Below are positions 1 to 7,489 of a DNA stretch of 7,959 nt, piece by piece (the first letter of the stretch is position 1; each line of letters opens with the position of its first letter). This stretch comes from an uncultured Bacteroidales bacterium (GTDB lineage Bacteria > Bacteroidota > Bacteroidia > Bacteroidales > UBA932). The translations under genes and the position numbers were made by a program. Under the pieces are notes generated by a model that saw only the letters and a list, made by a program, of their open reading frames with translations, ran no database searches and was not told where the DNA came from. The stretch lies in NCBI GenBank assembly GCA_946187365.1, contig CAMHRD010000044.1, positions 1 through 7,959 of the forward strand, in the 5' to 3' direction.

Positions 1-1
1 C

Positions 2-208
2 CAAACCGGTCAGGAGAGAATAAGTTGGTCATTGGAGGTGGATGAAGGAGGTTATTACCCAGACGGTGTGGATGTGGATGAATACTTTTCTTTTTCGGTT
101 CCTACAAGTTTGGTTTTTACAAAATTATATGATTTGACCGAGTTTGAGAGTTACGGAATCTTTTTACCTCCATTCCCAAGGCAAATTGAGATGCTTTTGC
201 CGGATTAG
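2..208 (+). CDS. 3' end of a probable secreted protein, paralogue of the next gene (partial)
   Basis: An open frame enters from the left edge and ends at TAG 206-208, giving about 68 residues; the start lies outside the window. I recognise no function. What identifies it as coding is its similarity to the C-terminus of the following gene product: both have a (I/L)SW(S/T)LE segment, an EG pair, then FSVP, TK, (D/N)L-EF, GI-L and P-P in the same order. The stop is only 2 bp before the next ATG, so the two are almost certainly co-transcribed tandem paralogues. Its acidic stretch in the middle (DGVDVDE) corresponds to the acidic stretch of the neighbour. By inference it is a secreted or surface beta-rich protein like its neighbour, but the signal peptide region is not in view. 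Confidence 0.7.
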   Translation, partial: QTGQERISWSLEVDEGGYYPDGVDVDEYFSFSVPTSLVFTKLYDLTEFESYGIFLPPFPRQIEMLLPD

Positions 209-210
209 AT

Positions 211-885
211 ATGAAACGGACGATTCTTTTTGTTTCTATTTGTATAATAGCATTCTGTACGGAGGCTACTGGCCAGAACCTAAATCAGATGAATCCAAAG
301 GAGAGTGGTCTTATTCTTCAGGGATATTGGAAGTATGAGAATCCGGAGAATGATGAGTTGTTGATTGTAAAATTAAAAGCCTTAAAACGGTCAGAGGGAC
401 AAGATCTAACTTCTTGTCCATATGGCTATATAGGTTCATATTTGTACATAAATAACGGAGAGGTTGTAAGTGACAATCTTTCAGAGTTGGATCCCTACTT
501 ATTCTTTATAACATGTAGAGATTTTGAGATTAATAGAAATAGAAACTATACATTAGCTCTTGATGGCGTCATGAGAAACGATATGGGGCAAATAGGAGCC
601 GATATAAGTTTTGATGATCATTCAAGGTATACAGACGGGGTCCTTACATTGACTCTACTTTCTGCAGAACAAGGAAACGAACAGTTATCTTGGACATTAG
701 AGGAGCCTGAGGGGGAAGTTATTATTGTAATAGAAGAAGATGATCCTATGACGGCAGAGGAGATACACATTATGTATGATACCTTTTCTGTTCCTCAAAA
801 CATTACTTTGACTAAAGTGCACAATCTCAGAGAATTTCGTAATAGAGGTATAATTCTGAATCCTATTCCAGAGTTTCAGGAGTAG
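211..885 (+). CDS. Hypothetical secreted protein, possibly DUF6705-like
   Basis: The product is 224 residues of unknown function. Residues 1-21 form a Sec signal peptide: MKR, a hydrophobic core (ILFVSICIIAF) and a likely signal peptidase I site before Gln22 (ATG|Q). Cys16 is preceded by Phe, which argues against lipoprotein processing. The mature part has a GYWKYEN segment (38-44) like the first strand of small beta-barrel proteins, two cysteines (69 and 102) that could pair, and an acidic stretch around 164-188. The order of motifs (G-W-Y-N, then a G-Y/L strand, then SWTLE, then LTK near the end) reminds me of the DUF6705 family of Bacteroidota, but this is from memory and uncertain. The start is well placed: the frame is closed upstream and the ATG opens the signal peptide. 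It follows a paralogue by 2 bp. The base composition is visibly AT-richer than the rest of the window, as is common for accessory genes. Confidence 0.8.
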   Translation: MKRTILFVSICIIAFCTEATGQNLNQMNPKESGLILQGYWKYENPENDELLIVKLKALKRSEGQDLTSCPYGYIGSYLYINNGEVVSDNLSELDPYLFFITCRDFEINRNRNYTLALDGVMRNDMGQIGADISFDDHSRYTDGVLTLTLLSAEQGNEQLSWTLEEPEGEVIIVIEEDDPMTAEEIHIMYDTFSVPQNITLTKVHNLREFRNRGIILNPIPEFQE

Positions 886-892
886 ACGATAA

Positions 893-1486
893 CTATTTTG
901 TCAATTCAAAACCTATTCTAAGGCCTTTGTAGTTTTTGCTTAGTTTACCTAAGGTCTGAATGTTAGAATCACCGGAGAGTGCGGCGGCAGATTGAAGGAT
1001 GGTCAGAAGTTTCTGGGATTCAAAGTTTAAACTGATGCCTTTGGTAGTACGGGTAATGTAGGCGGTACTTGTCATCAGAAGACTTTTTAACTTGATAGCA
1101 CCCGTTTTTGGATCATATCTGTATGTACCGCTCCAAGGTAAACCGTCAATGGTTGCTTTAAACTTATTGTCTGCGGTAAAGGTGAAGGTGGTGTTGGAAG
1201 AGTTTACTCCCACCATAGCGTAATACTCTTTTAATTTGTCTTTTACCTCCGCTGCAGCAACACTTCCTCCCGCCTCTGCAAAGAAACTTTCGCTGGTAAA
1301 GGCGCAGCCCGGAGAGGAGTATTTCCAGGTTCCCACAATCTGTGCCTGTGTTACCTTTATCTTGCCCGCAACAAAGTTGGCTATGCCGGAGATGGTGTTG
1401 CCGAGGCTCTGTGCAGAAGCCTGTGAGGTGCTGAATACCAGCAGAATGACTACAGCTATCGCTGAGAGTGTGATACTTCTTTTCAT
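893..1486 (-). CDS. DUF4923 family secreted protein (lipocalin-like)
   Basis: The product is 197 residues when started at the ATG at 1486. This start puts a clean signal peptide first (MKR, hydrophobic 5-19, cleavage ASA|Q after residue 25); an ATG 12 codons further upstream would add a charged extension and overlap the preceding gene, so I reject it. The mature protein resembles the DUF4923 family of Bacteroidales: a short N-terminal segment, then VGTWKYSSPG (51-60), an Ala/Gly-rich helix (AEAGGSVAAA), FTFTADNKF (101-109), G-TY-Y around 120-124, and a C-terminal helical part ending KNYKGLRIGFELTK. Such proteins are thought to have a lipocalin-like barrel and are exported; their ligand is unknown. 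It is the last gene of a minus-strand cluster, 19 bp after the metallopeptidase stop, and converges on the preceding plus-strand gene with 7 bp between stops. I see no terminator hairpin in that gap. Confidence 0.78.
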   Translation of the reverse strand: MKRSITLSAIAVVILLVFSTSQASAQSLGNTISGIANFVAGKIKVTQAQIVGTWKYSSPGCAFTSESFFAEAGGSVAAAEVKDKLKEYYAMVGVNSSNTTFTFTADNKFKATIDGLPWSGTYRYDPKTGAIKLKSLLMTSTAYITRTTKGISLNFESQKLLTILQSAAALSGDSNIQTLGKLSKNYKGLRIGFELTK

Positions 1487-1505
1487 CTTTATTTGATTAT
1501 TCCGT

Positions 1506-2381
1506 TTACAACTGGCTCTCACTTACGGAGTAGGTGTCTCCCTGGCGGAGGTCTCCGGTGCGGAGTCCCTTCTTGAGCCATCTCTCTCTCTGAGCGGATG
1601 TTCCGTGGGTGAAGGCATCCGGAACCGTGTAGCCCTGAGCCTTCTTCTGGAGGTAGTCATCTCCAATCACCTTTGAACAGTTGATGGCGTTTTGAATATC
1701 CTGCTCGTCTATGGAGTTGAACATTTTATTCTCATGATGTCCCCAAACTCCGGCAAGGAAATCTGCCTGAAGTTCAAGCCTTACGCTCCACTTGTTGGCG
1801 GTAGTTTTGTCTGCCTGCTGCATCTTCTGATGCACCTGACCCAGCACGCCGAGAAGGTTCTCTACGTGGTGTCCAACCTCGTGAGCAATAACGTAAGCGT
1901 AGGCAAACTCTCCGTCTGCACCCAATTGCTGCTTCATAGAACTGAAGAAGGAGAGGTCTATGTAAAGTGCCTTATCTGCAGAGCAATAGAACGGTCCAAC
2001 TGAACTTGTTGCACCGCCGCAACCCGTCTGAACTGAGTTAGTGAAGAGAACCATCTTAGGAGGCTCGTACTCCGCACCAACCTGATCCCTGAAAATCTCT
2101 TTCCACACATCCTCAGTACTTGCAAGAATCTTCTTTGAGAACTCTGCAAGTTCCTCTTCTTCAGCGGTTGGGGTGTAGTTCTGTGCAGTCTGGGTTCCGC
2201 CGCTGAGCAGTCCGCCCTCACTGCCGGCCTCCTGCAGAACGCTAAGTGGGTTACCGCCTAAAATCCAGGTAATCAGACCAATGATTATAAGTCCTCCAAG
2301 TCCCATTCCGGCTTTCTGTCCGGTAGACATACCTCTGCGGTCATCCACGTTGGAACTGGTTCTTCTTCCTTCTAGTCTCAT
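1506..2381 (-). CDS. YpfJ-type neutral zinc metallopeptidase, membrane-anchored
   Basis: The product is 291 residues and matches the YpfJ/KPN_02809 family (Pfam Zn_peptidase, PF04228). The family's opening MRLEGRR-S-NV-DRRG is present (1-17), followed by one membrane segment (about 30-42), a low-complexity Gly/Thr/Glu linker (43-78) and the catalytic domain. HEVGHH at 167-172 supplies two zinc ligands and the catalytic Glu168; ELQAD at 203-207 probably supplies the third ligand. Family landmarks TGCG (119-122), GPFYC (129-133), IDLSFF (141-146), AGVWGH (210-215) and THGTS (258-262) are all intact. Cys121 and Cys133 could form a disulfide outside the membrane. The physiological substrate of this family is not established. 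I chose the ATG at 2381 because the family starts there; the frame remains open for 28 more codons, but that stretch runs into the trmH 3' end and lacks family similarity. It lies 34 bp after trmH and 19 bp before the DUF4923 gene. Confidence 0.92.
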   Translation of the reverse strand: MRLEGRRTSSNVDDRRGMSTGQKAGMGLGGLIIIGLITWILGGNPLSVLQEAGSEGGLLSGGTQTAQNYTPTAEEEELAEFSKKILASTEDVWKEIFRDQVGAEYEPPKMVLFTNSVQTGCGGATSSVGPFYCSADKALYIDLSFFSSMKQQLGADGEFAYAYVIAHEVGHHVENLLGVLGQVHQKMQQADKTTANKWSVRLELQADFLAGVWGHHENKMFNSIDEQDIQNAINCSKVIGDDYLQKKAQGYTVPDAFTHGTSAQRERWLKKGLRTGDLRQGDTYSVSESQL

Positions 2382-2415
2382 AGTTATGCTGTTTTGTGAT
2401 GATTCTTCTACAAAT

Positions 2416-2952
2416 TTAAACAATTTTGAGTTTGCGAACAACCTCCCAAAGTACAACTCCCACACATACGGAGACGTTCAGAGAGTGCTTTGTTCCAAAC
2501 TGCGGAACCTCAATTGAGAGGTCACTCATATCCACAACCTCCTGCTGAACCCCGTGCACCTCATTCCCAAAAACAAAGGCATACCTCTCTCCCTCTTTTG
2601 GAGTGAACTCGGAAAGTGTAACGGAATTCTCCGTCTGCTCAACGCTCACTATGGTGTAACCCTCTTTTTTAAGCTCCGCGATGGCTTCTTTGCTCTCATC
2701 ATAGTGCTTCCACTGCATTGAGAGCTCAGCTCCCAGGGCTGATTTGTGAATCTCCGCGCTCGGAGGGGTGGCTGAGATACCGCACAGAATCACCCTCTCT
2801 ACCGCAAAAGCGTCACTGCTGCGGAATACGGAGCCTATGTTAAACTGGCTGCGAACGTTGTCCAGGACAACCGTAACGGGAATCTTCCGGCTCTTGGAGA
2901 ATTCCTCAACGGTCAGTCTCCCCAGTTCGCTGTTCAGAAGTTTTCTATTCAT
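2416..2952 (-). CDS. TrmH/SpoU-family RNA 2'-O-methyltransferase
   Basis: The product is 178 residues and belongs to the SPOUT superfamily, which methylates ribose 2'-hydroxyls in tRNA or rRNA using S-adenosylmethionine bound in a trefoil-knot fold. All three SpoU motifs are visible: motif 1 LDNVRSQFNIGSVFRSSDAF (30-49) with the likely catalytic Arg44; motif 2 FVFGNEVHGV (126-135); and motif 3 IEVPQFGTKHSLNVSVCVGV (147-166), whose knot forms the cofactor pocket. The protein is close to a minimal SpoU domain with only a short N-terminal extension, so the target RNA (for example tRNA G18 or another position) cannot be told from sequence. It is divergent from glyA across 89 bp and leads the minus-strand cluster trmH, metallopeptidase, DUF4923. 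A weak -7-like TACCTTTA lies at 2969-2976 on the minus strand, without a clear -33 box. Confidence 0.9.
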   Translation of the reverse strand: MNRKLLNSELGRLTVEEFSKSRKIPVTVVLDNVRSQFNIGSVFRSSDAFAVERVILCGISATPPSAEIHKSALGAELSMQWKHYDESKEAIAELKKEGYTIVSVEQTENSVTLSEFTPKEGERYAFVFGNEVHGVQQEVVDMSDLSIEVPQFGTKHSLNVSVCVGVVLWEVVRKLKIV

Positions 2953-3041
2953 AACAATTTATTTTCCGTAAAGGTAATTAAATTACTATATTTGCTCACT
3001 TTGTTTAGTTTAAAAATTAAAAATGATAAATATTTAAATAT
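2953..3041 (+). promoter_or_regulatory. Divergent intergenic region with glyA promoter candidate
   Basis: This AT-rich spacer separates the divergent trmH-family gene and glyA. On the plus strand TATATTTG at 2987-2994 is an exact match to the Bacteroidetes -7 element TAnnTTTG, and TTTT at 2962-2965, 21 nt upstream, approximates the TTTG -33 box. Transcription would begin near 3000, leaving an A/T-rich leader of about 40 nt with no Shine-Dalgarno site, which is usual for this phylum. The minus-strand promoter for trmH is less clear (TACCTTTA, 2969-2976). The calls rest on consensus match only. Confidence 0.5.
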
Positions 3042-4322
3042 ATGAAACAAGATCTCGAGATATCCGAACTCATAAAAAGAGAAGAAAACCGTCAGAGCAG
3101 AGGTGTAGAACTTATTGCTTCTGAGAACTTTGTAAGCAATCAGGTTCTGTCCGCACTGGGAAGCGTCTGCACAAACAAGTATGCAGAGGGCTATCCCGGC
3201 CACAGGTATTACGGTGGCTGCCAGGAGGTTGACAAGATTGAGCAGGTTGCAATAGACCGTATCTGCCAGCTTTTTGACGCAGAGTACGCAAACGTACAGC
3301 CTCACTCAGGTGCACAGGCAAACATGGCAGTAATGATGGCTTGCATCAATCCTGGAGATACCTTTATGGGTCTTAACCTGGATATGGGTGGTCACCTCAC
3401 TCACGGTTCCCCTGTAAACGTATCCGGTAAGATGTACAACGCCGTAGCATACGGTTTGGATAAAGAGACCGGTCTCATAGATTATGACGATATGGAGAAG
3501 AAGGCTCTGGAGAATAAGCCAAAGCTTATAATAGGCGGAGCATCAGCATATTCAAGAGAGTGGGACTGGGAGAGAATGAGAGCTATTGCAGATAAGGTTG
3601 GAGCTATTCTCTGGGTAGATATGGCTCACCCTGCAGGACTGATTGCAAAGGGTCTTTTGAAGAACCCTGTTAAATATGCTCACATAGTAACTTCCACAAC
3701 TCACAAGACACTGAGAGGTCCTCGCGGAGGTATCATCCTCGTTGGTAAGGACTTTGAAAATCCTTGGGGAATTAAGACTCCAAAGGGAGAGGTTAAGATG
3801 ATGAGCGCCATTCTGAACTCATCCGTATTCCCTGGTATTCAGGGCGGTCCGCTTGAGCACTGTATTGCAGCAAAGGCTGTTGCATTCTTTGAGGCACTGC
3901 AGCCTGAGTTCAAGACTTACGTTGAGCAGGTACACCGTAATGCTGTAGTTATGGCAGAGGAGTTCATGGCAAAAGGTTACAAGGTTGTAAGCGGCGGAAC
4001 AGATAACCACATGATGTTGATAGACCTTAGAACCAAGTTCCCTGATCTTACCGGTAAGGTAGTGGAGAATACTCTGGTTCAGGCAGATATAACTGTCAAT
4101 AAGAACATGGTACCGTTTGATACCCGCTCACCGTTCCAGACTTCAGGTATAAGAGTAGGTACTCCTGCTGTTACTACAAGAGGTCTTAAGGAGAACGATA
4201 TCAAGTTGGTTGTCAATTTGATAGACAAGGTGCTCAACAACATCTCAGATGAGAAGGTACTCGGAGATGTTCGCCATCAGGTTGAACAGCTTATGAGCGG
4301 CAGACCTTTAAACATCTGGTAA
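3042..4322 (+). CDS. glyA: Serine hydroxymethyltransferase (SHMT)
   Basis: The product is 426 residues, full length for bacterial SHMT. This cytosolic PLP enzyme interconverts serine plus tetrahydrofolate with glycine plus 5,10-methylene-tetrahydrofolate, the main entry of one-carbon units. Hallmarks are intact: [10 protein letters not shown] (23-32), [14 protein letters not shown] (45-59), [10 protein letters not shown] (85-94, phosphate-side contacts), His121 stacking over the PLP ring, [10 protein letters not shown] (193-202) with Asp193 and His196, and [13 protein letters not shown] (218-230) with the Schiff-base Lys222. The ATG at 3042 gives the usual short N-terminus (MKQD-EI). pnp follows 21 bp after the stop with no terminator, so the two probably share the promoter at about 2962-2994. 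Codon choice (strong bias to AAG, GAG, AGA) suggests high expression. Confidence 0.98.
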   Translation: MKQDLEISELIKREENRQSRGVELIASENFVSNQVLSALGSVCTNKYAEGYPGHRYYGGCQEVDKIEQVAIDRICQLFDAEYANVQPHSGAQANMAVMMACINPGDTFMGLNLDMGGHLTHGSPVNVSGKMYNAVAYGLDKETGLIDYDDMEKKALENKPKLIIGGASAYSREWDWERMRAIADKVGAILWVDMAHPAGLIAKGLLKNPVKYAHIVTSTTHKTLRGPRGGIILVGKDFENPWGIKTPKGEVKMMSAILNSSVFPGIQGGPLEHCIAAKAVAFFEALQPEFKTYVEQVHRNAVVMAEEFMAKGYKVVSGGTDNHMMLIDLRTKFPDLTGKVVENTLVQADITVNKNMVPFDTRSPFQTSGIRVGTPAVTTRGLKENDIKLVVNLIDKVLNNISDEKVLGDVRHQVEQLMSGRPLNIW

Positions 4323-4343
4323 AGAGAACATTTAGACGAGATT

Positions 4344-6620
4344 ATGAATATTATTAAGAAAACTATCCAGCTCGCAGACGGAAGAACAATTGAAATTGAG
4401 ACTGGAAAATTGGCCAAGCAGGCAGATGGCTCGGCCGTTGTAAAGATGGGTGGCACTATGCTTCTTGCCACGGTTACTTGCGCTAAGGAAGCAGAAGAGG
4501 ATGTTGATTTTCTCCCTCTTCAGGTAGATTACAAAGAGAAGTTTTATGCAGCCGGCCGTTTCCCTGGCGGATTTATGAAGAGAGAGGGTAAGGCCAGTGA
4601 TTATGAGATTCTTATTGCACGTCTTATTGACCGTGCTCTGAGACCTCTCTTCCCGGAAGATTTCCACGCAGCCGTATTTGTAACGGTTAATCTTATATCT
4701 GCAGAGGCTGATACTCAGCCGGATGCACTTGCAGGATTGGCAGCAGCCGCTGCTCTTGCAGTTTCAGACATTCCTTTCAACGGACCTATCTCTGAGGTCA
4801 GAGTTGCAAGAATCAACGGTGAGTATTGCATCAACCCTGGTTTCAAGGCTTTGGAGAATGCAGACCTTGAACTGATGGTAGGTGCTACAGCAAAGAACAT
4901 TATGATGGTTGAGGGTGAGATGAAGGAGGTTAGCGAGGAGGTTATGCTCGGCGCCATTATGTTTGCTCACCAGGAGATTAAGAAGCACTGTGCAGTTCTT
5001 GAGGAACTTACAGACGCAGTTGGTAAGAGAGAGAAGAGAACTTATTGCCACGAGGTTAATGATGAGGCAATTAGAGAGGCATGCGCTAAGTTCTGCTATG
5101 ACCGTTGCTATGAGATAGCAAAGAGTGCTCTTCCAAAGCAGGAGCGTACAGAAGCCTTTGAGGCTCTGAAAGAGGAGTTTATGCAGACCATTCCTGAGGA
5201 GGAGAGAGAGGAGAAGACTGCAATGGTAAACAGATATTACTCTGCAGTTGAGAAGAAGGCAATGAGAGACCTTATCATCAATGAGGGCCGCCGTCTGGAC
5301 GGAAGAAAGACCACAGAGGTACGCCCAATCTGGTGTGAGGTAGATTATCTCCCTTGCGCTCACGGAAGTGCAATATTTACAAGAGGAGAGACTCAGTCAC
5401 TTGCTACCGTAACTCTGGGTACCAAGCTGGATATGAAGGAGATGGACGAGGTGCTCATTCAGTCTACAGAGCCTTTCGTTCTCCATTACAACTTCCCTTC
5501 ATTTGCAACCGGAGAGGCAAGAGCCTCAAGAGGAACATCACGCAGAGAGGTTGGCCACGGTAACCTTGCAATGCGCGCACTTAAGCCAATGATTCCAACA
5601 GGAGAGGAAAATCCTTACGCAATAAGAGTTGTTTCAGATATTCTTGAGAGTAACGGATCTTCTTCAATGGCAAGCGTTTGCGCTGGTTGCCTTGCACTTA
5701 TGGATGCAGGTATTCAGATTAAGAAACCTGTTGCCGGTGTTGCAATGGGACTCATTGAGCAGGACGGCAAGTTTGCTATCCTTTCAGATATTCTGGGAGA
5801 CGAGGATCATCTTGGAGATATGGACTTCAAAGTTGCCGGAACCAAAGACGGTATTACAGCAACCCAGATGGATATCAAGTGTGACGGTCTTTCAGAAGAG
5901 ATTATGGCTAAGGCACTTGCACAGGCAAATCAGGCACGCCAGCACATTATGGGTGAGATGATGAAGACCATCAGCGAGCCACGTCCTGAGCTTAAGCCTT
6001 ACGCTCCGAGAATTGTTCAGATCAGAATTCCTGGCGAGTTTATAGGTGCCGTTATAGGTAAGGGCGGTGAGGTCATTCAGAAGATTCAGAAAGAGACAGG
6101 TACAACAGTTACCATCACTGAGGAGAAACAGGATGACGGAACCAGCATCGGAGCAGTTGATATCTTTGGAACCAACAAGGAGAGTATGGATAAGGCTCTC
6201 AACTGGATTAAGGGTATCACCACGGTTCCTGAGGTTGGCCAGGTTTACCACGGAAAGATCACCTCAATTCTGGACTTCGGAGCATTCGTTGAGATACTCC
6301 CCGGTAAAGAGGGACTTCTGCACATCTCAGAGATTGCATGGAAGAAGACGGAGAAGGTTGAGGATGTCTATAAAGTTGGAGATGAGGTAGATGTTAAACT
6401 CCTGGAGATTGATGAGAAGACCGGAAAGATGCGTCTTTCCGTAAAGGCTCTTCTTCCAAAACCGGAGGGTTACGTTGAGCCTCAGAGAAGACCTCGTCCG
6501 GAGGGACACCGCGGTCCTAGACAGAACAACCGCCCTCAAAATCAAAGAGGTGGTCACAGCCGTGCTCCAAGAAAGGAGAACGGTGAAAACCGTCCTGCAG
6601 AAGGAGAGGCCGAGAACTAA
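4344..6620 (+). CDS. pnp: Polyribonucleotide nucleotidyltransferase (PNPase)
   Basis: The product is 758 residues. PNPase is a trimeric 3'-to-5' phosphorolytic exoribonuclease that degrades and processes RNA, releasing nucleoside diphosphates. Domain order is canonical: first RNase PH core (about 10-145) including [17 protein letters not shown] (67-83), the helical linker (about 150-310), the second RNase PH core (about 315-540), a KH domain (about 553-620; GxxG loop IGKGG 571-575) and an S1 domain (about 632-702; [20 protein letters not shown] 642-661). The active site is intact: SNGSSSMAS (436-444) for phosphate, and [13 protein letters not shown] (483-495) with Asp486 and Asp492. After the S1 domain comes a disordered basic tail of about 55 residues rich in Arg, Pro, Gly, Asn and Gln, ending acidic. 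Its ATG lies 21 bp after glyA. A strong terminator follows at 6666-6694. Unlike in many bacteria, rpsO is not directly upstream. Confidence 0.98.
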   Translation: MNIIKKTIQLADGRTIEIETGKLAKQADGSAVVKMGGTMLLATVTCAKEAEEDVDFLPLQVDYKEKFYAAGRFPGGFMKREGKASDYEILIARLIDRALRPLFPEDFHAAVFVTVNLISAEADTQPDALAGLAAAAALAVSDIPFNGPISEVRVARINGEYCINPGFKALENADLELMVGATAKNIMMVEGEMKEVSEEVMLGAIMFAHQEIKKHCAVLEELTDAVGKREKRTYCHEVNDEAIREACAKFCYDRCYEIAKSALPKQERTEAFEALKEEFMQTIPEEEREEKTAMVNRYYSAVEKKAMRDLIINEGRRLDGRKTTEVRPIWCEVDYLPCAHGSAIFTRGETQSLATVTLGTKLDMKEMDEVLIQSTEPFVLHYNFPSFATGEARASRGTSRREVGHGNLAMRALKPMIPTGEENPYAIRVVSDILESNGSSSMASVCAGCLALMDAGIQIKKPVAGVAMGLIEQDGKFAILSDILGDEDHLGDMDFKVAGTKDGITATQMDIKCDGLSEEIMAKALAQANQARQHIMGEMMKTISEPRPELKPYAPRIVQIRIPGEFIGAVIGKGGEVIQKIQKETGTTVTITEEKQDDGTSIGAVDIFGTNKESMDKALNWIKGITTVPEVGQVYHGKITSILDFGAFVEILPGKEGLLHISEIAWKKTEKVEDVYKVGDEVDVKLLEIDEKTGKMRLSVKALLPKPEGYVEPQRRPRPEGHRGPRQNNRPQNQRGGHSRAPRKENGENRPAEGEAEN

Positions 6621-6665
6621 TAAAGCCAACTAGATAGAAAAGATTAAAAAAAAGATAGAGAACAG

Positions 6666-6694
6666 AAAGGGGGTGATAAACTCATCCCCTTTTT
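6666..6694 (+). terminator. Intrinsic terminator after pnp / possible attenuator of the transporter gene
   Basis: AAAGGGGGTGA (6666-6676) pairs with TCATCCCCTTT (6682-6692) in an 11-bp stem with a single G-U pair and a 5-base loop, followed by a run of T to 6694. This is the clearest intrinsic terminator in the window and would end the glyA-pnp transcript. It stops only 12 bp before the transporter ATG at 6707, so it also sits in the leader of that gene. Confidence 0.85.
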
Positions 6695-6706
6695 AACATA
6701 AAAGAG

Positions 6707-7489
6707 ATGTCAAAAAGTTTCAACGACAAAAAGTTCAACTTCTGGTTCAATATGTTCATCCTTGTGGGAATGATCACTGCAATCATTGTTGTAAACTTCT
6801 TAAAGATAAGCGCATCCGGAGCATTGACCGTAAAGCACGTAGTAGTTGTCGTTGGAGCCTTGATGGGCGTAATCAACACCGTACTAAGTGCTAACGGCAA
6901 CATCTGGACATTCCTCTTTGGTCTTTTGGATGTGGGAATAGGGGCATACGCCAACTATGACAGCGGCAACATGGGACAGTTTGCCCAGCACGCCTTCTAT
7001 TTTCTCCCGATGCAGTTCATTGGCTACTACCAGTGGAGAAAGAGAGGTGCCGGAAAGAGAGAAGAGGGTGGAGAGATCTCCAAAGTGAAGGCCCGCCGTC
7101 TTACCGGAAGGCAGTGGATTTACGTCACCTTGATACTGATAGCCGGAACGGCAATAGCATACGGCATTCTCTATTGGGTAGATCTTCAGCAGCTTAACGC
7201 GGGCAAGATTCAGGAGATAGACAAGGCAAAACTTTTCTTGGATGCCTTCATCCTTATGCTCAACTTTATGGGACAGATACTTATGTCTTGGGCATATATG
7301 GATCAGTGGTATCTATGGAACCTTGTAAATGTCTTCTCCATAATGCTTTGGACCAACCGTCTTATGAGCGAGCAGAGCGACAGTTACACCATAGTTATGG
7401 TAATCAAGTACTCCTTCTATCTGCTCAACTCTCTCAACGGTCTGCGCATTTGGCTCCGCCTGAGTAAAAAAGAAATCCCCGCCGTTTAG
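6707..7489 (+). CDS. PnuC-family transporter (nicotinamide riboside or related vitamin)
   Basis: The product is 260 residues, the usual size of PnuC (PF04973), inner-membrane facilitators that admit nicotinamide riboside; relatives carry thiamine or other vitamins. Hydrophobic segments lie at about 14-32, 42-60, 66-82, 92-108, 138-157, 177-196, 199-216 and 227-246. Family motifs include NTVLSANGNIWTFLFGLLD (57-75), FYFLPMQFIGYYQW (97-110), FLDAFILMLNFMGQILMSW (177-195), DQWYLWNLVNVFSI (199-212) and NSLNGLRIW (241-249), which resemble the substrate-cavity Trp/Asn/Gln residues of the family. A charged loop (111-136) separates the two halves. The substrate cannot be assigned: no NadR-type kinase or thiamine kinase gene lies beside it. 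Bases preceding the ATG (AAAAGAG) could serve as a weak ribosome site. There is no recognisable promoter between pnp and this gene, so expression may depend on read-through of the hairpin at 6666-6694. The stop codon lies within the 3' terminator hairpin. Confidence 0.88.
   Translation: MSKSFNDKKFNFWFNMFILVGMITAIIVVNFLKISASGALTVKHVVVVVGALMGVINTVLSANGNIWTFLFGLLDVGIGAYANYDSGNMGQFAQHAFYFLPMQFIGYYQWRKRGAGKREEGGEISKVKARRLTGRQWIYVTLILIAGTAIAYGILYWVDLQQLNAGKIQEIDKAKLFLDAFILMLNFMGQILMSWAYMDQWYLWNLVNVFSIMLWTNRLMSEQSDSYTIVMVIKYSFYLLNSLNGLRIWLRLSKKEIPAV

Noticed and set aside
144..338. Small plus-strand open frame of 64 codons across the junction of the two secreted-type genes
   Set aside because: It overlaps both paralogues in another frame, and the paralogues' mutual similarity shows which frames are used.
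925..960. Short inverted repeat (CTTAG/CTAAG, loop TTTAC) as a terminator for the convergent genes
   Set aside because: It is only a 5-bp AT-rich stem within the DUF4923 coding sequence with no T-run, so it does not qualify as an intrinsic terminator.
1487..1522. Earlier ATG for the DUF4923 gene adding 12 residues
   Set aside because: It would place a charged stretch before the signal peptide and overlap the preceding gene's stop; the ATG at 1486 gives a normal signal peptide.
2382..2465. N-terminal extension of the zinc metallopeptidase by 28 residues
   Set aside because: It overlaps the trmH 3' end and has no family similarity, whereas the internal Met opens the exact family N-terminus (MRLEGRR).
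2949..3305. Minus-strand open frame covering the glyA start
   Set aside because: It runs antisense through the glyA promoter and N-terminus, and its translation has no recognisable family; it is a shadow of glyA.
4764..5363. Long minus-strand open frame (about 199 codons) antisense to pnp
   Set aside because: It lies entirely inside the conserved pnp coding region; its Leu/Cys/Ser-rich translation is what the complement of a Glu/Lys/Ala-rich gene gives, and no family is recognisable.
6621..6706. Known riboswitch (TPP, preQ1 or NAD type) before the PnuC-family gene
   Set aside because: I could not find the conserved core sequences of these classes; only the terminator hairpin is evident.
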